Of a DNA stretch of 64,000 nt, positions 48,997-58,057 are shown in pieces. A program made the position numbers and the translations under genes. The notes beneath the pieces are model-generated. The model did not search any database, had not been told where the DNA came from, and saw only the letters and a list, made by a program, of their open reading frames with translations. Source of the stretch: DASUPK01 sp963744105 (GTDB lineage: Bacteria > Actinomycetota > Thermoleophilia > Solirubrobacterales > 70-9); contig CAVUSJ010000008.1 in assembly GCA_963744105.1 (NCBI GenBank), positions 62,001 to 126,000 of the forward strand, given 5' to 3'. Each line of letters begins with the position of its first letter. Positions within the stretch are counted from its first letter, which is position 1.

Positions 48997-49367
48997 CACT
49001 GCGCCCTAATCAGCTGCCCGTCGGGGGTCAGCTCGACGAAATGATGTGTCTCCCCGTCCCGAAAGCTCTGGCACTGGTTCGCGGGCTGATCGTCGACCGG
49101 CTGCCGCGGGTCGTGTGCGATGTCGACGGCCCAGTCCGACAGCGACGGAATGCTCTCCGCGAGACAGGGACCGGAGCTCAGATCCAGGGAGTTCGCCTTG
49201 CCGGCGTAGATGAACTTGGCGGCGGCCACCGCCTTGGCCTTGTCGTCCTGGCTGGCACCGGACGACCCTCCGCACCCGGGTAGGCCAAGCGCGAGGATCA
49301 CAACCGCCGCCAGCGCGGGCGGCACCGAAATTGACTTTCGACACGCGCGCTTGCGCGTGTCGATCAA
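48996..49367 (-). CDS. Small lipoprotein, unknown function
   Basis: A 123-residue product with a lipoprotein signal: a hydrophobic stretch ALAAVVILALG and lipobox LPGCGG, then a small acidic domain (~80 residues) with two further cysteines (GPCLAES, NQCQSF). The longest start is TTG 49367; GTG 49322 is possible but removes all the basic n-region. The first codons lie inside a strong hairpin (49339-49362). It is between ftsH and the 35-codon ORF that precedes folP. The stop overlaps that small ORF start. Confidence 0.72.
   Translation of the reverse strand: MIDTRKRACRKSISVPPALAAVVILALGLPGCGGSSGASQDDKAKAVAAAKFIYAGKANSLDLSSGPCLAESIPSLSDWAVDIAHDPRQPVDDQPANQCQSFRDGETHHFVELTPDGQLIRAQ
49339..49362. 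repeat. Perfect 10-base-stem hairpin after ftsH
   Basis: CGACACGCGC and GCGCGTGTCG form a perfect stem with a four-base GCTT loop, extendable by outer ATTGA/TCAAT pairs. It starts 36 bases after the ftsH stop and covers the first codons of the lipoprotein gene if that uses TTG 49367. It may terminate ftsH transcription or occlude lipoprotein translation. Confidence 0.55.
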
Positions 49368-49397
49368 TCTCGGCGACAGGACCCGCGCTCCCGGCGG

Positions 49398-51359
<1,962 letters not shown>

Positions 51360-51433
51360 GTTGGATGTCCCTCTGCCCGGTTTCTACGCCGATTTTTCGG
51401 CCCCGGATCTATCGCGAGGGTACCAGCGTGGGA

Positions 51434-51979
51434 CTAGCGGTCTTGCGGGTTTTCCCGCAGTGCGGCCACGTAGGAGAGGTTGCGATACCGCTCCGCGTAG
51501 TCGAGGCCGTAGCCGATCGCGAACCGGTTCGGGATCTCGAATCCGACGTAGCGGACGGGCAGGTCGACCCGCCGTCGCTCCGGCTTGGTGAGGAGCGCGC
51601 ACACCTCGACGGACCGCGGACCCCTCGCCTGCAGGTTGCGCAGCAGATAGTGGAGAGTGAGGCCGGAATCGATGATGTCCTCGACGATCAGGACGTCCCG
51701 GTCGGCGATCGGCGCATCGAGGTCCTTGAGGATGCGGACCACCCCGGAGGAGTCGGTCGAGGAGCCGTAGCTGGAGACCGCCATGAAGTCGAGCTCGCAG
51801 TCGATCTCCAGGTGGCGCATCAGGTCCGCGAGAAATGGGACCGCGCCCTTCAGGATGGCGACGAGCAGTGGCGGTCGCCCCTCGTAGTCCCTGCTCACCT
51901 CCGCAGCGAGCTCGGCGACCCGGCGCTGCAGGTCCTCTTCGGAGACGAGAACCTCCCCGATGGCGTCGTCGCTTACCAC
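51434..51979 (-). CDS. hpt: Hypoxanthine phosphoribosyltransferase
   Basis: A 181-residue purine-salvage enzyme. It has the PRPP-binding motif VLIVEDIIDSGLTLHYL, the flexible-loop region DFMAVSSYGSSTDSSG and the base-binding PVRYVGFEIPNRFAIGYGLD. The GTG at 51979 gives the normal length; it lies 11 bases after the tilS stop. The tilS-hpt-ftsH order is conserved in many Gram-positives. Confidence 0.96.
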   Translation of the reverse strand: MVSDDAIGEVLVSEEDLQRRVAELAAEVSRDYEGRPPLLVAILKGAVPFLADLMRHLEIDCELDFMAVSSYGSSTDSSGVVRILKDLDAPIADRDVLIVEDIIDSGLTLHYLLRNLQARGPRSVEVCALLTKPERRRVDLPVRYVGFEIPNRFAIGYGLDYAERYRNLSYVAALRENPQDR

Positions 51980-51989
51980 GCGGCGGAGT

Positions 51990-53333
51990 CTATGTACCGG
52001 CCTGGGCAGCCCTGAGCACCGCGGACTTCGGAGCGCCGGGCTTCGCCGCAAACTCCTCCGAGACCGCCACGCCGGCGATCCACGCGATCCGCTCATCCGC
52101 TTCGACGACCGGCAGCAAGTGACGAAGCGATCGCGGCACCTTGCGGTCCGTGAACAGATCCTGGAGTGACTTGGTGCCGCCCAGGCCGAGCGGCCGCATG
52201 CGGTCCCCCTCGCGCCAGGATCGAACCGTCACGGACGGCCCGAGCGCCGCCGGATCGAGAACGGCGAGGTCGGGGCCATGGGCCGCCGGCACTCCTCGCT
52301 CAAGCTCCGCATGGACCTCCCAGTCGCCGAACCGGCACACCCCCGGTACGGTCAGGACGCCCTCCCTCGGCTGTGGCCGGTCTCCGGAGGTGAAGCGGAC
52401 GTGACCGTGCTCGGCGTGAGCCTCGACGCCGCCGCCGAGCTCGACCACGCCTCCCTCCGGCGCCCGGGCCAGCCGCCAGATCTCGGCGGCCCGTGACCTG
52501 CCGAGCGGCACCGGCGCGCCGGCCGCCCGCTCCGCCAGCAAACGCAGCACGAGCCGGCGGATCGCCGGGTCCATCTCGGCCAGGGCATCGCGGGCGATCG
52601 CCCCGGCGACCTCGGCGCCGGATGCCGACAGGGCCTCGGCCGCGAGCCGGTCGAGCGCCTCCCCCTCCTCGGCTAGCTCCGCGTGGGTCTCGGCGATCGT
52701 CGCTTCCGCCTCCGGGCCGAGCTCGCGCAGCACCGGCAGCACCTCGTTGCGGATCCGGTTGCGCGCGAAGAGGGGCTCGGCGTTGGTCAGGTCGTCGGAG
52801 AAGGGAAGCCCCGCCCGCTCCGCGAGCCCGCGAACCTCGTCCCGGTCCAGGGAGAGGAGCGGTCTGATGACGTCACCGCGGCGGGCACGAAGCCCGAGCA
52901 GGGCGCGGCGGCCCGGGGAGGTCGCCAACCGGTAGAGGACGGTCTCCGCAAGGTCCGTGCGAGTGTGTCCCGTCGCGATCCAGTCGAGCCCCCGGGCGAG
53001 CCGCAGGCGCTTCGCCGCCGCATAGCGGGCCTCCCGCGCCGATGCCTGAACGTTGCCGCCGCCCAGTTCCGGGCGCTCGACCTCGAGCTCGATGCCCAGC
53101 AGGCGGCAGAGCTCCTCGCACGTCTCCTGATCGCGGTCAGACTCCGGGCGCAGCCGGTAGTTCAGATGAAGGCCGAGGATCCGGTCGGGGCCGAGCGCCT
53201 CCGCCAGGCCCGCCGCGGTGGCGGAGGAATCCGGGCCACCGGAGACGAGGACAACACCGTGAGATCCCTCAGCGACCAGACCACTCTCCCGCACGACCCG
53301 GGCCAGGACGGAGAGGGCGGTGACGTCCGCCAT
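51990..53333 (-). CDS. tilS: tRNA(Ile)-lysidine synthetase
   Basis: A 447-residue PP-loop ATPase that makes lysidine at the wobble base of the AUA-reading tRNA-Ile. The PP-loop is VLVSGGPDSSATAAGLAEAL. TilS-specific motifs are LHLNYRLRPESDRD, ATGHTRTDLAETVLYRL and RNRIRNEVLPVL. The C-terminal TilS_C domain has WREGDRMRPLGLGGTKSLQD, then DRKVPRSLRHLLPVV. The ATG at 53333 is used; longer frames run into unrelated sequence. It heads the tilS-hpt-ftsH unit. Confidence 0.96.
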   Translation of the reverse strand: MADVTALSVLARVVRESGLVAEGSHGVVLVSGGPDSSATAAGLAEALGPDRILGLHLNYRLRPESDRDQETCEELCRLLGIELEVERPELGGGNVQASAREARYAAAKRLRLARGLDWIATGHTRTDLAETVLYRLATSPGRRALLGLRARRGDVIRPLLSLDRDEVRGLAERAGLPFSDDLTNAEPLFARNRIRNEVLPVLRELGPEAEATIAETHAELAEEGEALDRLAAEALSASGAEVAGAIARDALAEMDPAIRRLVLRLLAERAAGAPVPLGRSRAAEIWRLARAPEGGVVELGGGVEAHAEHGHVRFTSGDRPQPREGVLTVPGVCRFGDWEVHAELERGVPAAHGPDLAVLDPAALGPSVTVRSWREGDRMRPLGLGGTKSLQDLFTDRKVPRSLRHLLPVVEADERIAWIAGVAVSEEFAAKPGAPKSAVLRAAQAGT

Positions 53334-53370
53334 ACCGACGATTCTAGGAACCGTTATACAGCCGCCCTTC

Positions 53371-53892
53371 ATGTTGCAGAAAGGCCTACTCACTTTCCTC
53401 ACCATGCTCGTCCTGGCCGCGCTGGGTCCCGCCACCGCGAGCGCCTGCGTCGGCGAGGCGAAGGCTCCCGGCAAGCTCACCGAGCAGATGGCGAGACAGG
53501 CGGTCGTCTGCCTGATCAACGAGCGCCGGACCCATGCTGGACTCGGAACCTTCACGGAGAACGGGAACCTCGACGCCTCGGCCCAGGGTCACGCGGTGGC
53601 GATGGCGAAGCACAACCGCTATTCGCACGGGAACGCGGCGCGCCGGATCCGCCGCACGGGGTACCTCGCCGGCGCTACGTCGTGGACCATCGGGGAGAAC
53701 CTCGCCTGGGGCTTCGGGCCGATCGGCAGCCCGAAGCACATCGTCATGGAGTGGATGAGGAGTCGCGAGCACCGCCGCGCCCTGCTCGGCGGCTTCCGCG
53801 ACGTCGGCGTCGGCGTGACCAAGGGGGCGCCCTTTCCGCACTTCGGGCACAACACCGCGACCTACACGGTCGATCTCGGCAGCCGCAACTGA
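53371..53892 (+). CDS. Secreted CAP-domain (SCP/PR1-like) protein
   Basis: A 173-residue exported protein. The signal peptide is GLLTFLTMLVLAALGPATAS, with cleavage near ASACVG. The CAP core has QAVVCLINERRTHAGLGTFT, HAVAMAKHNRYSHGNAAR and WTIGENLAWGFGPIGSPKHI, ending GHNTATYTVDLG. The likely active-site histidine is in NRYSHGNA. It is divergent from tilS (37-base gap). A hairpin follows the stop, and a second CAP gene follows 125 bases later on the same strand. Confidence 0.9.
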   Translation: MLQKGLLTFLTMLVLAALGPATASACVGEAKAPGKLTEQMARQAVVCLINERRTHAGLGTFTENGNLDASAQGHAVAMAKHNRYSHGNAARRIRRTGYLAGATSWTIGENLAWGFGPIGSPKHIVMEWMRSREHRRALLGGFRDVGVGVTKGAPFPHFGHNTATYTVDLGSRN

Positions 53893-53904
53893 CGCCTCAC
53901 CTAC

Positions 53905-53930
53905 GGACTTTTCACAACGGTGAAAGGTCC
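53905..53930 (+). terminator. Hairpin after the first tandem CAP gene
   Basis: GGACTTTTCAC pairs with GTGAAAGGTCC at 10 of 11 positions across a four-base loop, 13 bases after the CAP gene stop. No long T-run follows. It probably ends or attenuates transcription before the next CAP gene. Confidence 0.55.
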
Positions 53931-54016
53931 ACCCGGCGGCACCTGAGTTAAGGGACGTGCGGCTTAAATTCGGCGCTCCGCGTCCAGCCAATGGCTGAGA
54001 ACTCGATGCAGAGGAT

Positions 54017-54646
54017 GTGTCGAGACCAAGAAACATCCTCAGCCTCATCGCCGTCCTGGCCACCTGGGCCCTCGTGTCCGGTGCGCAGGCCTCGGCGGCC
54101 GACTGCGGACCGGTCGACACCCAGGTCACCGGTCTCAACGAGGTTCAGATGGAGAGCTCAATCTCCTGCCTGATCAACGACGAGCGCGCCTCCTACGGCC
54201 TGCAGCCCGTCACGCCGAACTCCGACCTCCGCCAGGCGGCGCTCAGCCACTCCAACGACATGATCGACCACAGCTACTTCGAGCACACCTCGCCCTCCGG
54301 CCTCACCTTCATCGATCGCATCGAGGCGACCGGCTACATGCGCAGCGCGCGCAGCTGGGTGGTCGGAGAGAACCTCGTCTGGGGGACGGGGCCGCTGAGC
54401 ACCCCCCAGGCCCTGGTGACGGCGTGGATGAACAGCCCGCCGCACCGCGAGAACCTGCTGCGGCCGAGCTTCCGCGAGATCGGAGTCGCCGCCCTTGCGG
54501 GCACGCCCGTCAGCGGCTCCGACCTGACCGGCGTCACGGTCTCCAGCGAGTACGGCTACCGCACCTTCGCCGGCAAGAGCAGCAAGAGCAAGAAGAAGAA
54601 GGGCAGGGCCCGCAAGGCGCGCAAGGCACGAAAGGCCCGCGCCTAG
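54017..54646 (+). CDS. Secreted CAP-domain protein with basic C-terminal tail
   Basis: A 209-residue exported protein. The signal peptide NILSLIAVLATWALVSGAQA is followed by ASAADCGP. The CAP domain has ISCLINDERASYGLQPVTPN, SHSNDMIDHSYFEHTSPSG and WVVGENLVWGTGPLSTPQAL. It ends with about 20 residues of K/R/S (KSKKKKGRARKARKARKA), which could bind anionic wall polymers or nucleic acid. GTG 54017 is used; an ATG two bases upstream is out of frame. It converges on the cyclase gene. Confidence 0.9.
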   Translation: MSRPRNILSLIAVLATWALVSGAQASAADCGPVDTQVTGLNEVQMESSISCLINDERASYGLQPVTPNSDLRQAALSHSNDMIDHSYFEHTSPSGLTFIDRIEATGYMRSARSWVVGENLVWGTGPLSTPQALVTAWMNSPPHRENLLRPSFREIGVAALAGTPVSGSDLTGVTVSSEYGYRTFAGKSSKSKKKKGRARKARKARKARA

Positions 54647-54661
54647 CGACGTGTCCGCTGC

Positions 54662-55861
54662 TTAGTCCTCCATCACCGGGCGGGCTATATAGAGGGAGAT
54701 CGCCTCGGGGAACCCCTTGAGGACGACCTCCCCGATCGGGTCGAAGCGCAGGAAGTCCGACTCCCGGTTCGCCTCGACGAGGGCCTGGGTGACGAGGACC
54801 TCGCCGCCCAGCGCCCGGGTCACGACCCGGTGAGCGAGGTTCACGTCCCCGCCGAAGTAGTCGCCGTCCCTGAACACGGCCGCGCCGTAGTGGATGCCGA
54901 CCCGGGGCTGGGGCCGCTCCTGGAAGAGGGCGAGGAAGCCGACGGCCCACTCGGTGAGGGTGGCGGGCTCCGGCGAGACCACCATCACCTCGTCCCCAAT
55001 GGTCTTCACGATCGTCGCCTCATTCGGCAGGGTCGCCTCGACCGTGTCGACGAACCGCTCGACAATGTCGAGCGCCTCCTCGTCCCCCTCCTCCTCGGTG
55101 TAGCGGGTGAAGCCGGTGAGGTCGACGAAGCAGAACGCCATTGAGACCCGGGCCAGTCCGCGGCCCGCGCCGCCGATGTCCGCCTCCATGTGCCCGACGA
55201 CGTCCTGCTCGATGTAGAAGCGCAGGTAGCGGTTGTGCATGTACTCCATCAGCGGGCCCGTCACCGGGATCAGGTCCGCCACCAGCTCGCCCATCTCCTC
55301 CGCGATCTCGAGCGGGGGAACCTCCTCCTGCATGAGCGGCTCGTGGATGTAGAGATGGAACAGCCGGACCTCGGCGTCGGCGACCTTGCGGATCGACTGC
55401 GCGTAGACGCGGACGAGCTGGAGGAACGCAACGAGTGGGAAGCCGGAGGCGAGCACGTTGGCGCAGTGACGCATCGCGCCGAGGTCCTGCTCGTTCAGCC
55501 TCCCCTCGGCTCCCATCGGCGTGCCGAGCAGGGTCATCAGACGATCGATGAGCTCGGGCTCCAACCCGGTGAGCTCCGCGGCCTCGTCCCTGCCGTAGTG
55601 GCCCTCGGGGATCTGGAAGATGTCCTCGGCGTAGCCGAAGGCGAGCCGGCCGCCATGAGCCGCCTCCCGGATCGCATCCACCGAGTAACCGCGCTCCCTC
55701 ATCCGGGCGATCACCCGTGCCTGCGCCGCCGAGGCCGGAGTCCAGCGCCCGTCCTCGACCGGGACGAGCCCCTCGACGGCCCAGCGCTTCAGGGTCGAGG
55801 TCGAGACGCCCGCGATCCGGCTCGCCTCGGCCATCGAGATGCTGTTGGCCTTATCGGTCAT
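54662..55861 (-). CDS. MerR-type helix-turn-helix fused to class III adenylate cyclase
   Basis: A 399-residue protein. Residues ~8-75 are a MerR-like DNA-binding domain (SMAEASRIAGVSTSTLKRWA). Residues ~85-215 resemble the Rv1264-type regulatory region (GRDEAAELTGLEPELIDRLM). The C-terminal ~170 residues are a class III cyclase: metal aspartates in CFVDLTGFTRY and TIGDEVMVVS, adenine-selective lysine in VKTIGD, and the aspartate and arginine in GDYFGGDVNLAHRV. Key catalytic residues are present, so cAMP synthesis is expected. Two hairpins and a promoter lie upstream. Whether it binds DNA is unknown. Confidence 0.88.
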   Translation of the reverse strand: MTDKANSISMAEASRIAGVSTSTLKRWAVEGLVPVEDGRWTPASAAQARVIARMRERGYSVDAIREAAHGGRLAFGYAEDIFQIPEGHYGRDEAAELTGLEPELIDRLMTLLGTPMGAEGRLNEQDLGAMRHCANVLASGFPLVAFLQLVRVYAQSIRKVADAEVRLFHLYIHEPLMQEEVPPLEIAEEMGELVADLIPVTGPLMEYMHNRYLRFYIEQDVVGHMEADIGGAGRGLARVSMAFCFVDLTGFTRYTEEEGDEEALDIVERFVDTVEATLPNEATIVKTIGDEVMVVSPEPATLTEWAVGFLALFQERPQPRVGIHYGAAVFRDGDYFGGDVNLAHRVVTRALGGEVLVTQALVEANRESDFLRFDPIGEVVLKGFPEAISLYIARPVMED

Positions 55862-55874
55862 GCCCCCGGAAGCA

Positions 55875-55919
55875 GCGACGGGGTCCCAGGACCCCGTCGC
55901 CTGCGGGCTTTGGGCCCGC
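55875..55919. promoter_or_regulatory. Two tandem hairpins in the leader of the MerR-cyclase gene
   Basis: A perfect 12-base inverted repeat (GCGACGGGGTCC, two bases, then its complement) spans 55875-55900. A second, GCGGGC with a five-base loop and GCCCGC, spans 55903-55919. They lie 14-58 bases before the cyclase ATG on the minus strand. They could be a palindromic operator for the MerR-like domain or an RNA structure controlling translation. Confidence 0.55.
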
Positions 55920-56032
55920 TTCGTCGGCCAGCGGCGCATACGCGCCTCGCGAGGTCCTGTCGCCGATCCCAGTCGCCGGGGGATCTGCGGACCGGGGACC
56001 CGCTTCCGGCCCGAGCTTGTTCGATCGAGTCG

Positions 56033-56060
56033 AGCTTACGCTCATGCCGAGCCAAGTCAA
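56033..56060 (-). promoter_or_regulatory. Candidate promoter for the MerR-cyclase gene
   Basis: On the minus strand TTGACT (56055-56060) is followed by a 16-base spacer and TAAGCT (56033-56038). Transcription from here would give a leader of about 165 bases that contains both hairpins. The gap between this gene and the upstream SCP2-like gene is 221 bases. Confidence 0.4.
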
Positions 56061-56082
56061 TGGCGCTGGACACCGGTTGCGC

Positions 56083-56511
56083 CTAGTCAATCGCGAGGTG
56101 GGGGTACTTCTCGGCGACCAGCTGCCGGTATCTGGAGAAGAGCGGCTTCGCGGCGGGGAAGAACCGGAGGGCGGCGCCGGGGTCCTCGATGTTCGTTCGC
56201 AGCCGGCCGCGGGCGATCGCGATCGCCGGGTTCTCCCTGCCCTGGAACATGCGGTTGGCGACCGTCGACTCCATGCTGAGCCGCAGCTTCGGATGGGTCC
56301 GGCTCCTCTGGGAGAAGTTCCAGGCGAGGCAGTGCCGCCCGCCGTCGTCGCGCGAGACGTTGACCGCGAGCTTCAGGTCCGGGAACTCGATCCGGAGCGG
56401 GGCTGCGGCCGCCCGCAGGCGAGGGCCATCGTCCGGATCGCGGTCGATCTCGCGCAGGACCGTGTTGAGAATGTCCTTGAGCTCCTTCTTCGTCAGACCC
56501 TCGGCGGTCAT
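56083..56511 (-). CDS. SCP2-like (sterol-carrier fold) small protein
   Basis: A 142-residue protein. The region around residues 40-130 has the strand/helix pattern of SCP2-like lipid-carrier domains (LRIEFPDLKLAVNVSRDD, ESTVANRMFQGRENPAIAIA, GAALRFFPAAKPLFSRYRQL). The N-terminus is a helix (TKKELKDILNTVLREIDRD). No membrane segment or signal is visible. It is downstream of the small gene at 56530-56730 (18-base gap) and may be co-transcribed. The ligand and role are unknown. Confidence 0.68.
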   Translation of the reverse strand: MTAEGLTKKELKDILNTVLREIDRDPDDGPRLRAAAAPLRIEFPDLKLAVNVSRDDGGRHCLAWNFSQRSRTHPKLRLSMESTVANRMFQGRENPAIAIARGRLRTNIEDPGAALRFFPAAKPLFSRYRQLVAEKYPHLAID

Positions 56512-56529
56512 CTAACCCTCAACCTGAGA

Positions 56530-56730
56530 TCAACCCTTGCGCCTGCCGCGAACCGAGGGATCGATCCTGCCGAGCTGCTCCTTGACCTCGCGTCCGCGCT
56601 TCGCCACCTCGTCGAGCACCTCCGCTGCGCGTTCCCGCGTGCTCCCCGCCGCCCCGGCGGTCGCCTCGAAGGTGCGCTCGATCGCCGAGCGCAGCGCCTC
56701 GGAGGGCTTCTCCGTCCCGGGCACCTTCAT
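56530..56730 (-). CDS. Small helical protein, phasin-like, unknown function
   Basis: A 66-residue product (ATG 56730) with one long amphipathic helix pattern (EALRSAIERTFEATAGAAGS, then RERAAEVLDEVAKRG) and a basic end RGRRKG. It resembles the short helical proteins often annotated as hypothetical next to SCP2-like genes. Its start is 42 bases from the divergent nucleoside phosphorylase start. The frame upstream is not coding-like. A related-looking helical protein lies at 57476-57817. Confidence 0.55.
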   Translation of the reverse strand: MKVPGTEKPSEALRSAIERTFEATAGAAGSTRERAAEVLDEVAKRGREVKEQLGRIDPSVRGRRKG

Positions 56731-56772
56731 GAAGCTCAGCCTACTCCGGCGCGCCGCCCATATGCTCGCGGC

Positions 56773-57489
56773 GTGCCTCATCACCTCAGGCCCAGTACGG
56801 CGTACGCACCCGACGTCCTGCTGCCCGGCGACCCGGGCCGCGCCCTCGCCTTCGCCCAGCAGCTGCTGACCGAGCCCAAGATGAGCAACCACGCCCGCGG
56901 GCTGTGGGGGTACACCGGCGAGACGCCGGACGAACTCCCGCTCAGCATCCAGTCGACGGGCATGGGCGGACCGAGCGCCGCGATCGTCCTGCAGGAGCTC
57001 TCCGAGCTCGGCGTGCGACGGGTCATCCGGGTCGGGACCTGCGGAGCGCTCGACCCGAACCTCGGGCATGGCGACCTCGTCGTCGCCGGCGATGCCCTGG
57101 CGGAGGATGGGGCGAGTCGCGCCCTCGGCGCGGGCGAGGCGGCGGAGCCCGATCCCGAGCTCACGGCCGGCCTGGCGACGGGCCTGCCGGAGGGCGTCGC
57201 CCCCGCACGCATCGTGACGACGGATCTCTTCTACGACGGCGATCCCGACCACGGCGGACCGCCGCGAGCGCGGGCGGACGCCTGGCGCAGGCGCGGCGCG
57301 GTGGCCGTCGAGATGGAGGCGGCGACCCTGTTCGTGCTCGCCCGGCGGCTCGGCTTCGCCGCCGCCTGCGCGCTGGTCGTCACGGACACGTTCGACGACG
57401 GAGACCGGCGGCGGATCGACGACGACGAGCTCGCGAAGGCGGCCGAGCGGATGGGCGCCCTGGCCGCCGCGGCCCTCAACCCCGACTAG
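56773..57489 (+). CDS. Purine/uridine nucleoside phosphorylase (DeoD/Udp family)
   Basis: A 238-residue phosphorolytic nucleosidase of the NP-I family. The phosphate-binding opening VLLPGDPGRALAFAQQLL and STGMGGPSAAIVLQEL are typical. VIRVGTCGALDPNLGHGDLV follows, as does VAVEMEAATLFVLARRLG, which binds the ribose. These enzymes split nucleosides to base and ribose-1-phosphate. Base specificity cannot be set from the sequence alone. The start is GTG 56773. Its 3' end overlaps the convergent helical-protein gene by 14 bases. Confidence 0.92.
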   Translation: MPHHLRPSTAYAPDVLLPGDPGRALAFAQQLLTEPKMSNHARGLWGYTGETPDELPLSIQSTGMGGPSAAIVLQELSELGVRRVIRVGTCGALDPNLGHGDLVVAGDALAEDGASRALGAGEAAEPDPELTAGLATGLPEGVAPARIVTTDLFYDGDPDHGGPPRARADAWRRRGAVAVEMEAATLFVLARRLGFAAACALVVTDTFDDGDRRRIDDDELAKAAERMGALAAAALNPD

Positions 57490-57817
57490 AGGGTCCGGGT
57501 CGCGCCGACTCCCCCTCCCGCCGCAGCTCGGCGAGCTCGCGGGTGACCCGATCGAGCGTGTCCTCAACCTCCTCGAGGCGCTCCGAGACGGCCCGCAGGC
57601 GACGGGCCAGCCGCTCCACGTCGTTGCCCGTGGGCAAGTTCAGGTTGCGGATCGCGCTGGCGCTCGCCTGCGAGGCGCGCTCGCGGGCCCCCAGGGCGAT
57701 CTGCAGCGCCTGGTTCATCCAGGGGTTGTCCACGAGGAGCTGGGCGAGCTCGCCCAGGGTCCCCTCGCTCCGTGAGGAGATGCGATCACGTATGCCTTCG
57801 CCGCCGCTCTCGTCCAT
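57476..57817 (-). CDS. Helical/coiled-coil protein, unknown function
   Basis: A 113-residue product (ATG 57817). The middle has TLGELAQLLVDNPWMNQALQ and a serine/alanine helix (ERASQASASAIRNLNLPTG). The C-terminal part is a predicted coiled coil (RLARRLRAVSERLEEVEDTL). No membrane segment is seen. It looks like a phasin- or polyhydroxyalkanoate-granule-type helical protein, but that is a weak resemblance. It is divergent from the peptidoglycan hydrolase across 240 bases. Confidence 0.6.
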   Translation of the reverse strand: MDESGGEGIRDRISSRSEGTLGELAQLLVDNPWMNQALQIALGARERASQASASAIRNLNLPTGNDVERLARRLRAVSERLEEVEDTLDRVTRELAELRREGESARPGPSSRG

Positions 57818-58057
57818 ATCGTTCACGCACGGTACCGCGACGGATGGGCTCGAGCGGGGTTCTTTGGATACGCATGGAACGCGCACATTGTTTACCGTTT
57901 CGGTCAAGTATGGTTCAACGCATGTTTTTGGCGTTAGGGACGACGGTTCCCCGTTGCAAAGGCCTGGGCGAGTCAGTAGCGTCCGCCGTGCCTGCGGGTG
58001 CGGGGAGGTCGCGACCGGCAGACCGACCGGGTTTCGCGGGCAGGATCGGCTAGCCAA
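57818..58057 (+). promoter_or_regulatory. 240-base leader before the peptidoglycan hydrolase gene
   Basis: This gap between divergent genes has an AT-richer left half, where promoter elements would fit, and a GC-rich right half. A possible multi-branch fold exists: GGCG...GGGACG (57930-57942) can pair with CGTCCGCC (57980-57987), enclosing an ACGG/CCGT hairpin. Such leaders before actinobacterial wall-hydrolase genes often hold c-di-AMP riboswitches, but I could not match the conserved core. The region is unassigned. Confidence 0.35.

Noticed and set aside
54585..54646. AAG-rich tract near the end of a CAP gene
   Set aside because: It encodes the K/R tail of the protein; not a separate repeat element.
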